A stretch of DNA of 64,000 nucleotides from Dipteris shenzhenensis (lineage: Eukaryota; Polypodiophyta; Polypodiopsida; Gleicheniales), in NCBI GenBank assembly GCA_047967505.1, contig CM106539.1, one strand, 5' to 3'. Of the stretch, positions 1-10,441 are shown in pieces. The stretch's first letter is position 1. Each line of letters opens with the position of its first letter. A program made the translations under genes and the position numbers. The notes beneath the pieces were generated by a model. That model was not told the DNA's origin and did no database searches. It saw nothing but the letters and a program-made list of their open reading frames with translations.

Positions 1-690
1 TGGAAGTACACTGATGCATATTTTTTAACACCCAAGTATCATGCATGGCAAGAAAAGAGGAAGTATGCATTCCAAACCATGTAAGTGATATCCAATAGCA
101 TATGTTCTGGCAATCTATATGTGAAGCTACCATCTGGAAAAGGTCCAAATGAGACATCCCACATACAAAGTGCATACTCATGAAGGAATCTACATAATGA
201 TTTGAGGGGAGAGGAGGCTCTCATTCTTGGAACTATTTTGGGGGATTAGAATCTCCCATGGGTGGCTAGGCATGTGGGACATGTGTCCCACTAACACATG
301 GCCAAATGATAGGCTACCACATTTCAAGATGGTATTAGAGTAGACTCTTACACTTCAATTGGAGGCAAGCAAAGTGTTCCTGGCCAATGAAGGCAAAGAA
401 GAACACCTTGAATGAGGCCCAAAGATGCCATGTGTCCTCATGAGGACGTCCATAAAAAGAGACCAGAGTGCAAAGATAAGGTGGCAACACGTGTGCTCCA
501 TGTGTGAGACTGCACGGGAGCTAGTGCCATAATGAGGAGGCATAGAGCATGGTGGCGGCTCATAAATGGTCAATCATACAAATGCCTCCTCAAATCATGG
601 TGCCATAGGCTACATGTATTAGATCTAATAGACAGGAGCATCAAAAAGAGGCATGCAAATGTGCCATGTGGCAAAAGGTGCACATGCTAG
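1..690. repeat. Partial third copy of the duplicated segment
   Basis: This stretch matches 29690-30355 and 57785-58450 nearly base for base, with the same order of words such as GGTCAATCATACAAATGCC and CACATGCTAGACACAAG. The match stops at about 690, just after the latter word, where the other copies continue into a short copia reverse-transcriptase remnant. It is non-coding; short reading frames here recur in all copies but show no protein signature. The copy is cut by the window edge, so its full extent is unknown. Confidence 0.85.
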
Positions 691-1421
691 ACACAAGTTA
701 ATGGCAGACCATTGCACTGTGGTAGACTGAGCAAGCACTCAACACAAAATTCAAAGCATAGGTAGATTACAAGAATATCTTGACATGATGCAGGTGATGG
801 ATGCCCAAGGTGGCTGGCAAATGCAGATGATGGGATCCACCATTCTATTTATATTTGTACTTCTCATCACAATTTCAATCTGTAGCAATCTTAAGTCCCA
901 TTTCTCTTGTTGTCACTTTGAACCTCTCCATCAATCTTCTACAAACTCTTCTTATCTAGACATCCTCCTCTCTACCCAAGCACAATATAGAACCTCTGAT
1001 CAATCTTCCATACAACCATGGCCCTATCAATGAAAGCTCTCTAGAAATATAGATATGCACAATTACTATTATAGCAAAGATCCTATTTTTCAAAGACAGT
1101 ATGTACACGTGGAAGTTTTCCCATAGGGATAGCAAAATTTTTAGCCACCGTGATTTTGCCCCTTTGGCAATAGCAAAATTGGATGTAACATGGTTACCCT
1201 CAAGCAAGTGCAATGTGGTCTGAATTGCTTCAAAATACAAATGGGTGGAAGCAGGTTAACCCGCTAAAAAAAGCATGTCAATGGACAATGCTAAGAAGCA
1301 CAATTGAATAGCACATTTTGGCTTTGTTTGCAAGTGAGCATAATGTTAATTGGCAATTACACTCAGCCCATATGTGGAGTGTCTCCATATTTTGAATTTG
1401 AATTGTAGTTACAGGTTTTCA

Positions 1422-1454
<33 letters not shown>

Positions 1455-1593
1455 ATTCTCACTCTCACATGCATAGAGGTGCAGTCTTCATCCTTACTAC
1501 TCCATCACCAGCTCTCTCTCTAGCAGAGGTGCAATCTGTTAGATATCAATGCTCCACTCTCGTGTAACTACGCGGGAACCAGCTAACTCTACT
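691..1593. other. Non-coding stretch with a CT microsatellite
   Basis: I see no gene here. It holds a (CT)n run at about 1421-1453 and otherwise unremarkable AT-rich sequence up to the copia LTR. The reading frames at 785-1033 (+) and 956-1240 (-) have no recognisable domain. Confidence 0.6.
1421..1453. repeat. (CT)n microsatellite
   Basis: About 33 bases of almost uninterrupted CT dinucleotides with a single TTT interruption. Confidence 0.9.
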
Positions 1594-1930
1594 TGTAAGC
1601 CCCCCATATGAGGAGAAGGCATTTGAGTAGCTCGGTTATCCGGTAGGTCCTGGTTTGGACACCAGATGGGGGCCATGTGTGGCCTGATGGTTGGACGACT
1701 TCAGATAGAGTTGGCACATTGCTAACTAGGCTACATGCAAGTGTGGGAAGGCATCCCATGACTAACCGCACTAAGGGTAGATGGAGCATTTCCCAGGGCA
1801 GCCCACTCTCAGGTTGCGAGGCTCGTTTGGAGCCCCAGATGATCTCGGATGGCTCTGGGCCGAATGGCTACCGTAGGTTAGTTATTCTATTTTGCACCAT
1901 GGTTTTAACGTGTGGTCGGTGGCCTATTTC

Positions 1931-1976
1931 GAGACCGACCTCCAGTCGGTCGTTTTGGGCTGACTGGGTCGGTCTC
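1931..1976. promoter_or_regulatory. Inverted repeat in the LTR promoter region
   Basis: GAGACCGACC at 1931-1940 is repeated inverted as GGTCGGTCTC at 1967-1976. It lies about 32 bases upstream of the TATA box. It may be an enhancer-type site or a hairpin; function is not shown. Confidence 0.5.
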
Positions 1977-2007
1977 CCAATTGGGTCTAACCGAGTACGA
2001 CTGGTGG

Positions 2008-2018
2008 CTATATAAGAG
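2008..2018 (+). promoter_or_regulatory. LTR TATA box
   Basis: CTATATAAGAG lies inside the LTR about 250 bases before its end, the usual place for the U3/R core promoter of a copia element. Confidence 0.6.
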
Positions 2019-2269
2019 CAAGCCCGTGAAGCCCATTATCATCACTGGCTATAGCAACCATGATTCCTTAGCATCGAGCCTCTGTCCTCTACTATTTCCA
2101 ACATGCCATCAAAGCTTCTCACACAGGAGCACATGGTTGCGAGGCAGTGCCATCTATTATATCAGTTTTACAGTAATCAAAATTTTGATTCTCTACACAA
2201 TCTGCTTTTCTCTCTTGCATATGAGATCCTGTTATCTATTAAGCACAGATGTTGTATTGCTTTCTTACA

Positions 2270-2281
2270 TGGTATCAGAGC
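2270..2281 (+). promoter_or_regulatory. Copia primer binding site
   Basis: TGGTATCAGAGC is the classic plant copia primer binding site, complementary to the 3' end of initiator methionine tRNA. It abuts the LTR end without a spacer. Confidence 0.9.
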
Positions 2282-2339
2282 TTGGGCTCTAGCAAGAAGA
2301 TTTGGTAGTGTGTTTCTGTTTGCGAGCGGATTGTGAGAG

Positions 2340-2840
2340 ATGGCCCAGCCCGCAAGACTGCGAATCCCACTGTTCGACGAAAGCGAAAAGTTGGATGGCA
2401 CTAACTATCCACTCTGGAAGTTCAAGATGAAGACCATCCTAAGCGCATACGAGCTTTTAGATACTGCTACTGGGGTGGATGTGAAGCCGGTTGTGAGACC
2501 GAAGCCAGCCAATGCAGGACAACAGATAGTACAAATTGCAGATGAGATTCTCGCATGGACAAGAAGAAATGCAGATGCGCTATGTTCTATTATCTGCAGT
2601 GTAAGTGATTCTATCATGGCGTTAATTCAACATGTCACCACAGCAGAGGAGGCATGGATGGTCTTGAAAAATCAATACGAGACCATGAATCAGATGCGGA
2701 TTACGAATCTGGAGACTCAAATCGTGAATGAGAAATTGTCTGAGTCTGAAACGGCAGAGAAGTTCATCACCGGGATGAAGAATCTGCGCGAACAGATGAA
2801 TGTGATTGGCATCACCATCACCAGCGAAAATATAGCATGA
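2340..2840 (+). pseudogene. Copia gag, N-terminal part
   Basis: The frame opens 59 bases after the primer binding site with MAQPARLRIPLF. It has the usual copia gag opening, including LDGTNYPLWKFKMKTIL near residues 19-33 and AEEAWMVLKNQYE in the middle. It stops after 166 residues at ENIA, inside a conserved gag stretch. The protein sense continues downstream in other frames, so at least two small indels broke the gag-pol frame here. It is normally the nucleocapsid precursor of the virus-like particle. Confidence 0.85.
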
Positions 2841-3775
2841 AGGTGCATACAGATTCTCCCACCAAAGTACGATGGTCTTGTTACGGCGCTGAATATGCAA
2901 AACAGAAATCCACCCCTCAACTTCTCCTCAACTTTGAGGATTTCAGCGCAATGCTTCTGGAGGAGGAGATGCATCAAAAGATGAGGACTGGAGAAGATTC
3001 GGCTTTCTCAGCTAGATCAAAGAAAGGTAAGGATAAGGACTCTGGTATCCCATCTTCTTTTGATGATAAAAAGAGAAAGAAGAAGATCAAATGCTTCTAT
3101 TGCAACAAAGCAGGGCACAAACAGACTGAGTGCCGGAAGAAGATTGCAGATGAGAAGAATGGAGTAAAGAAAGAGTCCAGCAACAACGCGCAGGCAGTAG
3201 CAGTAGAGCTGTTTATAGCAATTGAGGAGATTTGCATGGAGGCAGTTCATGTACATGCAGATGAACCTTGGATTATAGACAGTGGTGCATCGCGCCACAT
3301 GACCAATCGGAAGGATTGGTATACCTCTCTACATCCGGTAGGGAATGGCATCCTTGTAGCAGTCGGCAATGATGCAAAATGTCCAGCAAAAGGAAAAGGT
3401 ACGATTGCTCTCAAGTCAGATGGAGTTGTAAAACAATTGTCCGATGTTCTTTATGTGCCATATATCAAGAGGAACTTGTTGTCCATTTCTGCAATCACGG
3501 ATCGGGACCTCAAAGTTCACTTCGATAAGAATGGCGCACAAATTTTGGATCTTCATGGGAAGGTCATTGGTAAAGGTACACAACGCAACAACATCTACAA
3601 ACTCTCAGCTTTCAGTGCTCGAGCCGATGTGAGCAACACTAACCTGTGGCATGAGAGGTTTGGTCATCTAAACCTTACTTCTTTAAAGGAGATGCATAAA
3701 AGTGGAATGATTGCAGACCTACCAAAAATTATAGATCTGCCCGATGTATGTGAAGCTTGCATGATGGGCAAGTAG
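2837..3775 (+). pseudogene. Copia gag C-terminus, protease and pre-integrase
   Basis: The first 25 or so residues are out of the true frame; after that it reads as gag. Domains in order: a zinc knuckle CFYCNKAGHKQTEC (CX2CX4HX4C) at about residues 85-98; a retropepsin with catalytic motif WIIDSGASRHM at about 147-157; a GAG-pre-integrase region with LWHERFGHLN and CEACMMGK at the C-terminus. A TAG at 3773 ends the frame right after that motif, where an intact element would read on into integrase. Sense codons continue in the same frame for about 25 residues beyond the stop. Confidence 0.88.
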
Positions 3776-3852
3776 CATCGGCAGCCCTTTCCCAAAGAGG
3801 CCAATAGGGCAAAGGCTCCTCTAGAGCTCGTTCACATGGACCTCTACGGAAT

Positions 3853-4494
3853 ATGGAGACGGAAGCTTTCGGTGGTTCCTACTACTTCATGACGCTGATC
3901 AACGACTACAGTAGAAGGATATGGATATACTTCCTGAAGACTAAAGATGAGGCTTTAAGTAAGTTCAAAAAATGGCATGTAATGGTCGAGAAAGAAATGG
4001 GGAGGAAGGTGAAGAAGTTGAGATCAGATAGAGGTGGTGAGTTCACATCAAGTGAATTCGAAAGTTACTGCAAAAGTCACGGGATCAAGAGGCAGAAACC
4101 CTCGCCACATACATCACAGCAAAATGGAGTAGCAAAGTGCAAGATGCGCATCATTTGCGAAATGGGCAGGGGTATGATGAAAGGGAAAGATTTGCCAAAG
4201 ACTTTCTGGGCTGAAGCATGTAACACGACAGTTTACATTCTGAATCGTAGCTACACGAAGGCTGTGAATGGCGGGATGACTCCACTACAGGCCTTTTCTG
4301 GTAAGAAACCTTTAGCTGCACATTTCAGAGTTTTTGGATGTGACTGTTTTGTGCATGTCCCTGATGCTAACAAGACCAAATGGGAACCAAAGAGTCGGAA
4401 GTGTATTTTCTTGGGCTACAGTGAAGAGGCGAAGGGTTACCATCTCTATAATCCTGTTACCAAGAAGGTAATAGTAAGTCACGATTCAAGATAA
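3853..4494 (+). pseudogene. Copia integrase core, catalytic Glu lost
   Basis: This is an rve-type integrase core. The first catalytic Asp lies in HMDLYG just upstream in the previous frame; a one-base deletion near 3850 separates it from METEAFGGSYYF. The second Asp is in LRSDRGGEF at about residue 59. The third catalytic position should be Glu in a QQNGVAERKNR-like motif, but here it reads QQNGVAKCKMR, so Glu is replaced by Lys. Downstream the C-terminal region FRVFGCDCFVHVP and KSRKCIFLGYS is well kept. A further frameshift at about 4490 ends it. It cannot be catalytically active as read. Confidence 0.88.
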
Positions 4495-4850
4495 AGAAGA
4501 GGAAGAAGAGCCTGTAGAACCACAATGGCAATGGCCATTCCCGAAGTGGGTAAAGCACCCAGGGGATTCACTCTTCATTAAAGGGGGACGTCACCTGCGT
4601 GCATGAACTTCAAGAAGACCCCCTATTTAAGATCCATGTAGGATTATAAAACACCCCTATTTAAGCTTATAAGGTACCAGCAAAAGTCTAGTGTTCCCCC
4701 CCCCCTTTCCTTAAACCTACGTCAAGATGGCTATCCTATTTTGTCAAACAACAAGACTATAAGACGGCTATCATATTTTGTCAAACATCCATGTGTCATC
4801 CGCACACCCTCCACACACTTGTTACCATACACGGTTAGCATGGTGGTTCT

Positions 4851-4948
4851 TGATTCAAGCCTAATAATGATGATAACAGCATTTGTTAGAGTAACATCTA
4901 TCAAAATAGATGTTCTTGATTCATGCCTAATAGTGATGATAAGAGCAC
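4851..4948. repeat. Short direct repeat pair
   Basis: About 36 bases starting GTTCTTGATTCAAGCCTAAT recur 61 bases later with a few changes. Both sit in non-coding DNA. Confidence 0.65.
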
Positions 4949-6044
4949 TCATTTGTTGGCATTACATCCATTACATGCTAATCACCTACATCGACATGCT
5001 AACCAAGGCAACATTATATCATTTTGCATACGTATTGACTGTACATCTACAAAGAGTATACATATCCACCAATGTATTTCCATATGTAAAGCTCTTGAAA
5101 TACTATCAAGATGTCTTTTCAAGTAAGCCTAGTCTCCTTCCTTGCCCAATACATATTCTCCAAGTATGTTGGAGGAACGGATACGAGGTATGATGATCCT
5201 TTTAATGGACAAGGCTATAAGTGGCATAGCCTGGGCATCCCTTGCATCCCATCTCCTCTAATCCTCAGTGGGAGCAACAGGTGTAGCTGGCCTTATCGAA
5301 GCTAGCTGCCTTATCGAAGCTAGCTGCCTATCATATGCATTACCTCCTTAAAGGTGTAGCAGAAGCAATAACTAGATCTACAAGACAAGCCTCCTCACCT
5401 CTAACATAGCCCCATATACTCTTACCAACTAACACATTATTCACCATAAAACTCCACATGGAATACTTGGTTCCATCCAATTTATCCTCCTAGGCCAAAA
5501 CTTCAAACACGTCTCCCAAATTTAGATTTGGATTTTGATTCTAAACCATCTTAGATGTATGCATAAACTGCCCACTGATTCACATGCTGTGAATGGTATT
5601 GCACCAACAAAATCACATTACCCCACAAGCCAATGCTTGGCTAAACAATGCACAAACCTCACTGAATTCTAACAGCAAAAGTCTTGACTTCACTGAGATG
5701 GTTTCCAAGAAAAGCCAATGCTAGTTTAGGGCATCCACACTTCCAATGCAGACCTGTACTTGCAAAACATGAACTAATTTGAATGTTGTATTGCCAAATA
5801 CAGAGGTAAATAGCTCCAAATCCTGGCAATAGTCTCCAAACCTGCTCAGAATAGTGTAGACAGCAACTACATTCACTGTTATTGGGGCGGATAGGCTAGA
5901 AACAGGCTCCAACAACCTCTTCTCCTTCAAAGGTGGTCTATAATCTCCAAAACAGGCAAAATACTATCCCAAAAGTGGACATCTAAGTCAAGAACAACAT
6001 CAATAGTGGTAGCCAAGTAGAAACCTTAAGGAGCTTTGTCACCA

Positions 6045-6560
6045 TTTGGCATACATGTGTAGGGCATATGTATTAATGTGTTGTAGAATTGACATCACTT
6101 GCAAAGAGCATATGTATCCACAAATGCATTTCATGCATAAATCTTGTACTTCTTGTGGATATGTAGAGATGAAATAGATTCTACATACATAACGGATATA
6201 TTAACCATTTGGATCAACTCACTATCCATTTACATGTTGACCATGTCACTATCTTTCTATTTCCATTTGGCATAAATGTGCATTACTAATACATGTGATG
6301 CTTAATATCACCTACAAAGAGCATACATAGCCATCCACGCATTCCATAAATAAATGTCATGAAATATTTATTGTGCTTTTGTCGATGAAGCACATTCAAC
6401 ATACATACCAACCATTTTGATCGACCCTTTGTCCATTTACAAGTTGACCATGTGTAGCATCTCTCTATCCCCATTTGGCATACATGAAACTCGTGAAATC
6501 CTTTTCACATACATGCTATGCTAACCATTTATATCAGCTCCCTATCAAGTTACATGTTGT
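6045..6560. repeat. Diverged tandem repeat, about 210-220 bp period
   Basis: Three degenerate units each contain the words ATTTGGCATA, CAAAGAGCATA and CATTTACATGTTGACCATG or close variants. Starts are near 6047, 6264 and 6471. Confidence 0.6.
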
Positions 6561-7020
6561 AGACCCAATATATAGCGTATAAGAATGATTACATACTAAC
6601 ATAAACAAGTGTCTTCTCCCTTAAAAAAGCCCAAATTCCAATAAAGATAAAAAACATTAGAATGAAAAGCTAAAAAGCATCTTGGATGTTTAATAGCAGC
6701 AAATATGAAGTTACATAAGAGTAACACCTGAACAATCCATGAATCTAGACCAAAATTTGATAGAGTAGAAAACATAAAATGCATCTTGAATGTTAACTAG
6801 AAAAACTAAAAATTAAATAAGAGAAATACCTGAACAATCCATAAGTTTAGCATTGACACATCTATGGGCATCTTCTCATAAATGTTGCATCATGCCACAT
6901 AGCTTGCCAACAAATTTATCTTGCAAAACAAACCATTTACATCAGCTCCCTGTCAAGTTACATGCTGCAAACCTAGGATCCCTATGTGATAAGAAGGATT
7001 GAAAGCACATTAACAAAAAC
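6520..7020. repeat. Nested direct repeats
   Basis: A block containing ATCAGCTCCCT and CAAGTTACATG occurs at about 6535 and again at about 6935. Between them ACCTGAACAATCCAT occurs twice about 100 bases apart. These look like old local duplications. Confidence 0.55.
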
Positions 7021-7127
7021 ATATGTTCCCTTCATCTACATCAGAGATTGGAGCAGTAGGGCTGCAAATGGACTGGGGAGGAGGGAAGGGAAGGGACGAC
7101 TTCAAAATGGATAAACTTTACAAAAAT

Positions 7128-8000
7128 TTAAAAAATAGAAAATGTACCTTTTTTGCCCTGCACATATTCATTGAAAAGTTTGTAGTCATTCTCATCAAGA
7201 TGGTATTTCTTTGTTTGTCGATCATAGTTGAGATTGGCCAAGGCTATTATAGATTCCAAATCCACACATTGGTTGTCAACAAGGTCATATGTGTAGGTCC
7301 TAGTTCCCTTTGCTTGTTGATACCATGACAAATGAATTTGAACATTCAAAGGGCTATCCAATAGATCAAAGGGGCCTCTTGTCTCTTTTAGACAATTTCC
7401 AACCTTTCTCCTCATGCTTACCACCCTTTTAAGGTACCACATGCCATTTACAGCACCCTTACTAGTATTCCCAGCTTTTCCTTTTCCTCTTGTCTTTTTG
7501 TTTGCATTTATTGATGTGCTTTCAAACAAATACTTAGATCCTATACCAAGACATGTTCCTGTATGAATCATTGCCTTCTTCTCCAAAGAAAAATACACTC
7601 CACTTTTCACCCTTGTTAATCTATCTTTAGATAGTGTGGGATTTCCATTCAATTGGCTGAGAAGTGTGCTTTTAGAAATGGCTTTCCCATCCACTTCAAC
7701 AAATGGCGATATTTTACTAGCCATCTTCTCCTCCTCATCAATTAGACAATCAATCACATGACGAAGCTCACTTTCACTAGTAATTTCCTCATCCAGATCA
7801 CCTCGAACACCACTATCAAAGTGATTATCTTCATCTATAAGTAGAACATCATCCAATGATTCATCTTCATCCACATATTCAAGATTAGGGTTGAAGAGTT
7901 CTAAGAGATCTACCTCCTCCCATGAGTCATTCCAAAAAGTTTCATCACGCATACCAAGTGTCTCACTTATGGCCTTTGCTTTTAATAATCCCTCTTTCAA
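7128..8000 (-). CDS. Transposase-like gene, C-terminal exon
   Basis: This is the longest clean piece of the gene, about 290 codons. It starts with a helix EGLLKAKAISETLGM, then a very acidic region (residues 25-95). A conserved tail follows with VEVDGKAISKSTLLSQLNG and LSKDRLTRVKSGVYF, then a lysine-rich segment. The open frame runs to 7128 without a conserved end, so the exact stop is uncertain. Confidence 0.5.
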   Translation of the reverse strand: MKEGLLKAKAISETLGMRDETFWNDSWEEVDLLELFNPNLEYVDEDESLDDVLLIDEDNHFDSGVRGDLDEEITSESELRHVIDCLIDEEEKMASKISPFVEVDGKAISKSTLLSQLNGNPTLSKDRLTRVKSGVYFSLEKKAMIHTGTCLGIGSKYLFESTSINANKKTRGKGKAGNTSKGAVNGMWYLKRVVSMRRKVGNCLKETRGPFDLLDSPLNVQIHLSWYQQAKGTRTYTYDLVDNQCVDLESIIALANLNYDRQTKKYHLDENDYKLFNEYVQGKKGTFSIF

Positions 8001-8335
8001 TGCAGATAGTTATCACTACTCACACAAGCATAGTCTCCCAGGTTGGCCAAAGGAGTGCCATTTTCCTTTTCCAAAGTAGCCCATATATTTTCTTGTTTAG
8101 AATGAGCTGCTGGAAATTTAAGAATTGAACCTGCTTGAAACTCACCCACCTTGCTGAAAAAATTCTCACATGCATCCGATCTCGTGCAAGAAAGGGGTAC
8201 GTGCAAGTGAGGATGCTTTTCCCTAAAGGTCTTTATCAAGAAAACCAAGTGACATGACAATTGAATGTCAATGAATGTTTCTCTACTAATAAAGTTTTGC
8301 TTTAGGGAGTATGCATCATGCTTAGTGATCCACAT
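7997..8335 (-). pseudogene. Transposase-like gene, 3' segment
   Basis: It contains PLSCTRSDACENFFSKVGEF and HSKQENIWATLEKENG, followed by LGDYACVSSDNY. The next piece, MKEGLLKAKAISETLGM (8000 downwards), continues the sense in another frame. A TGA lies just upstream of the first Met even if the AG at about 8343 is used as acceptor, so this exon is probably broken. Confidence 0.45.
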
Positions 8336-8539
8336 GTGTCAAATCCTACATATAGAAAGAACCATGAGTATTAGCCACATAAACCTTGGAAATACATTCA
8401 AAATCCTTTATTCATATATCACTAATAGCAATGGTAGCAACTTCTACATATCTGAAAAAGAAAGACACCTTTCCTGCAGCTTTCACATGACCATACAAGT
8501 CTAGGGTAGGTGATAAGAAAATATCAATGTGAGATGCTA

Positions 8540-9279
8540 CTATTGATAAGTACATACATGTGCCCAATGTACGCTCTTGGTGAGCACCATAGCCTCTTGT
8601 AATAACTTCAAACACTTTTGTACTTTCTTTGCAGCAATCCTTTGTGCAGCTCTCCAATTTTGTCTATCCTTCCTCTCAATATCCCCTTCTTGCAAGCCAT
8701 GTTCATCAACCTTGAATAATTGATATACAATTGCTACATGATTCAAAGTCACAAGCTCTCTACCAAGTACCAACCTCCTAGATGCACTATCCAAAGGATT
8801 GATAAGTTTCTTTCCATTATGGATATAGTCTTGATCATGCAAACCACTAATACTCCCATAAAATGGGATGTGTGTTGTAAAGGGCCAACCCTTCCAAGGA
8901 ATGCACAACCTTGACAAGAAGAGTAATCTTGCAACATCAACTTTCTGCACCTACTATCCCCATCTGAAGCATGCCCTATCAATGGACCTACCATGTCCGT
9001 TAGAAAAATGTTCCAAGAAAGCTGAATGCTCTCCCAATGTTCTCTGACAAACATGGAATCAAACCTATTACATGTCAATTGCACCAATAGAACTAGCTTT
9101 GGCAAGCATTCAAGAAGAGGATTCACTATCAATACCCTTGCATAATGAGCAATCACATTATGTTGAAAAGCATCCACAACTCTAAGATATCCATCTTGAC
9201 CATCACCAACTTGCACGACAAATTCTGGAATGCGTGTGTTCCAGCTTTTTACCATAAAAGCCAACCAAAATATCATCAC
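8540..9279 (-). pseudogene. Transposase-like gene, central catalytic-like region
   Basis: Two overlapping frames together give one sense. The upper one (8749-9279) has FVVQVGDGQDGYLRVVDAF, VLLVQLTCNRFDSMFVREHW and GPLIGHASDGDSRCRKLML. The lower one (8540-8950) then reads LHDQDYIHNGKKLINPLD and DIERKDRQNWRAAQRI. A one- or two-base shift near 8940 breaks the frame. The conserved acidic residues (AEDET just upstream, GDGQD, SDGDSR, HDQDY) could be a catalytic set, but I cannot assign a DDE triad. Confidence 0.5.
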
Positions 9280-9357
9280 ATGCCACCCATCTCACCATTC
9301 TTTTCACAATTGTTTCATCCTCAGCTAGAAGAACTGGCACACTACCCAAGGGTATAC

Positions 9358-9633
9358 TTATAAACCAGTTCGAAAGAAAAGTGCTTTTCTTGTGGACCTC
9401 ATTATGGTGGACATGTGTGGAATTCCAAGGTTAAGTGATAAGAAATTATGCAACCTTGTCCCTCCCCATATCTTGGTCTCAAATAATTTCTTTGTTGTAT
9501 TGGAATATCTCTTCCCTTGACCTACTCTTGAAATGTTTTGTGAAATGTCAACAAAGAAGTTCCACAATGCCTTCTTTCCCTCAAACAGACCTAGCTCATG
9601 AGCATTGATTATCTTGACAAAATTTTCTAACAT
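9358..9633 (-). CDS. Transposase-like gene, internal segment
   Basis: The segment contains KRYSNTTKKLFETKIWGG and RLHNFLSLNLGIPHMSTI, in the order expected between the helical region and the VPVLLAEDETIV motif of this family. It overlaps the upstream exon in a different frame, so a frameshift or splice joins them. Confidence 0.45.
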   Translation of the reverse strand: MLENFVKIINAHELGLFEGKKALWNFFVDISQNISRVGQGKRYSNTTKKLFETKIWGGTRLHNFLSLNLGIPHMSTIMRSTRKALFFRTGL

Positions 9634-10147
9634 CTTTCCTCACCATGGCTTCCATAGTGCTCTCCCGAAGACTTCTAACCTTCACGCTCAATGCAACAAC
9701 ATCAGTCCTTGTGAATGCTATCTCTTTCTTCAATACCCGAACCATTGTGGACTTTGTTTTTGCTACTCTCAATAACTCTAAATGAGTCAAATAATCTAAC
9801 CATCTACCACCTCCTGTGTCTCTTGATCCACGAGTGTGTGAAGATCGAATTTGTCGATACACTCGCATGCGAAAGTCTCGTTCTTTAGGAATAGTAGCAC
9901 ATGCACAACATTGCAAATTATCAAAGTATGTTCCCTCCAAACATATCCGCTTGCAATCCTTATGATGGAAAGTGCCATTAATTTCAATGAACTCTATTGT
10001 CCCCATCATAATTGTTGCCTTAGTTTCTGGCTCATTGTGCCATTTGCCACCTCCCTTAGTATCATCCAAAAAGGGCTTCAAGTTAACCACATTCCCATCA
10101 TAGTTATATGACCCTTGCCAAAAACCCCAAGACAAGGTTGCAAGCAA
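9596..10147 (-). CDS. Transposase-like gene, internal exon
   Basis: This carries the middle of the same gene. The piece WGFWQGSYNYDGNVVNL is near its start, followed by a possible metal-binding group FHHKDCKRICLEG and LQCCACATIPKE. The C-terminal third is helical and basic (MVRVLKKEIAFTRTDVVAL). It continues in another frame into 9358-9633. No annotated domain is recognised. Confidence 0.45.
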   Translation of the reverse strand: MLATLSWGFWQGSYNYDGNVVNLKPFLDDTKGGGKWHNEPETKATIMMGTIEFIEINGTFHHKDCKRICLEGTYFDNLQCCACATIPKERDFRMRVYRQIRSSHTRGSRDTGGGRWLDYLTHLELLRVAKTKSTMVRVLKKEIAFTRTDVVALSVKVRSLRESTMEAMVRKDVRKFCQDNQCS

Positions 10148-10193
10148 GCTACTCTCTATGAGAAAAGGAGGAATCTGTTAAGTTCCCAATAGA

Positions 10194-10389
10194 CTTGAAA
10201 ATTTGCCTAATGGAGAGAGAGCCAAAAGCCATATGACTAGCTACACCTAACATCTCTATAAAAAAATAGAAATAGTGATTGAAAATAGAAGCTTGAAAAT
10301 TTGCCTAATGGAGAGAGAGCCAAAAGCCATATGACTAGCTACACCTAACATCTCTATAAAAAACCAGAAATAATGATTGAAAATAGAAG
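10194..10389. repeat. 98-bp tandem duplication in an intron
   Basis: CTTGAAAATTTGCCTAATGG starts at 10194 and again at 10292, and the two 98-base units are almost identical. They lie in the intron between the first two exons of the minus-strand gene, so the duplication looks recent and selectively neutral. Confidence 0.9.
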
Positions 10390-10441
10390 CATATGAGAAA
10401 TACCTGATGGCTTTCGTGATGCATTGGCAGTTTGCAAGGTG

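Larger units (their letters stand above)
1594..2269 (+). repeat. Copia 5' LTR
   Basis: The right end is fixed by the primer binding site: the LTR ends CTTACA directly before TGGTATCAGAGC. The left end is inferred from TGTAAG at 1594, which would make a perfect 6-base inverted terminus. That gives about 676 bp, normal for copia. A second possible start, TGTTAG at about 1538, cannot be excluded. No 3' LTR partner exists in the window to confirm the boundary. Confidence 0.6.
1594..4605 (+). mobile_element. Ty1/copia retrotransposon, 3'-truncated
   Basis: The order is 5' LTR, primer binding site, gag with zinc knuckle, aspartic protease, GAG-pre-integrase and integrase core, which is the copia order. 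Coding sense ends in a short acidic and tryptophan-rich piece at about 4495-4605. No reverse transcriptase, RNase H, polypurine tract or 3' LTR follows, so the 3' half is missing. Several frameshifts and stops separate the domains, so the element is dead. It is the first of at least four independent copia fragments in the window. Confidence 0.9.
4606..7127. other. Non-coding stretch with diverged tandem repeats
   Basis: No gene is supported. Within it I see a C9 run near 4697, a 61-base-spaced direct repeat at 4850-4950, a doubled GAAGCTAGCTGCC word near 5297-5328, and the tandem families listed separately. Reading frames of 60-150 residues here have no recognisable motif. Confidence 0.6.
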
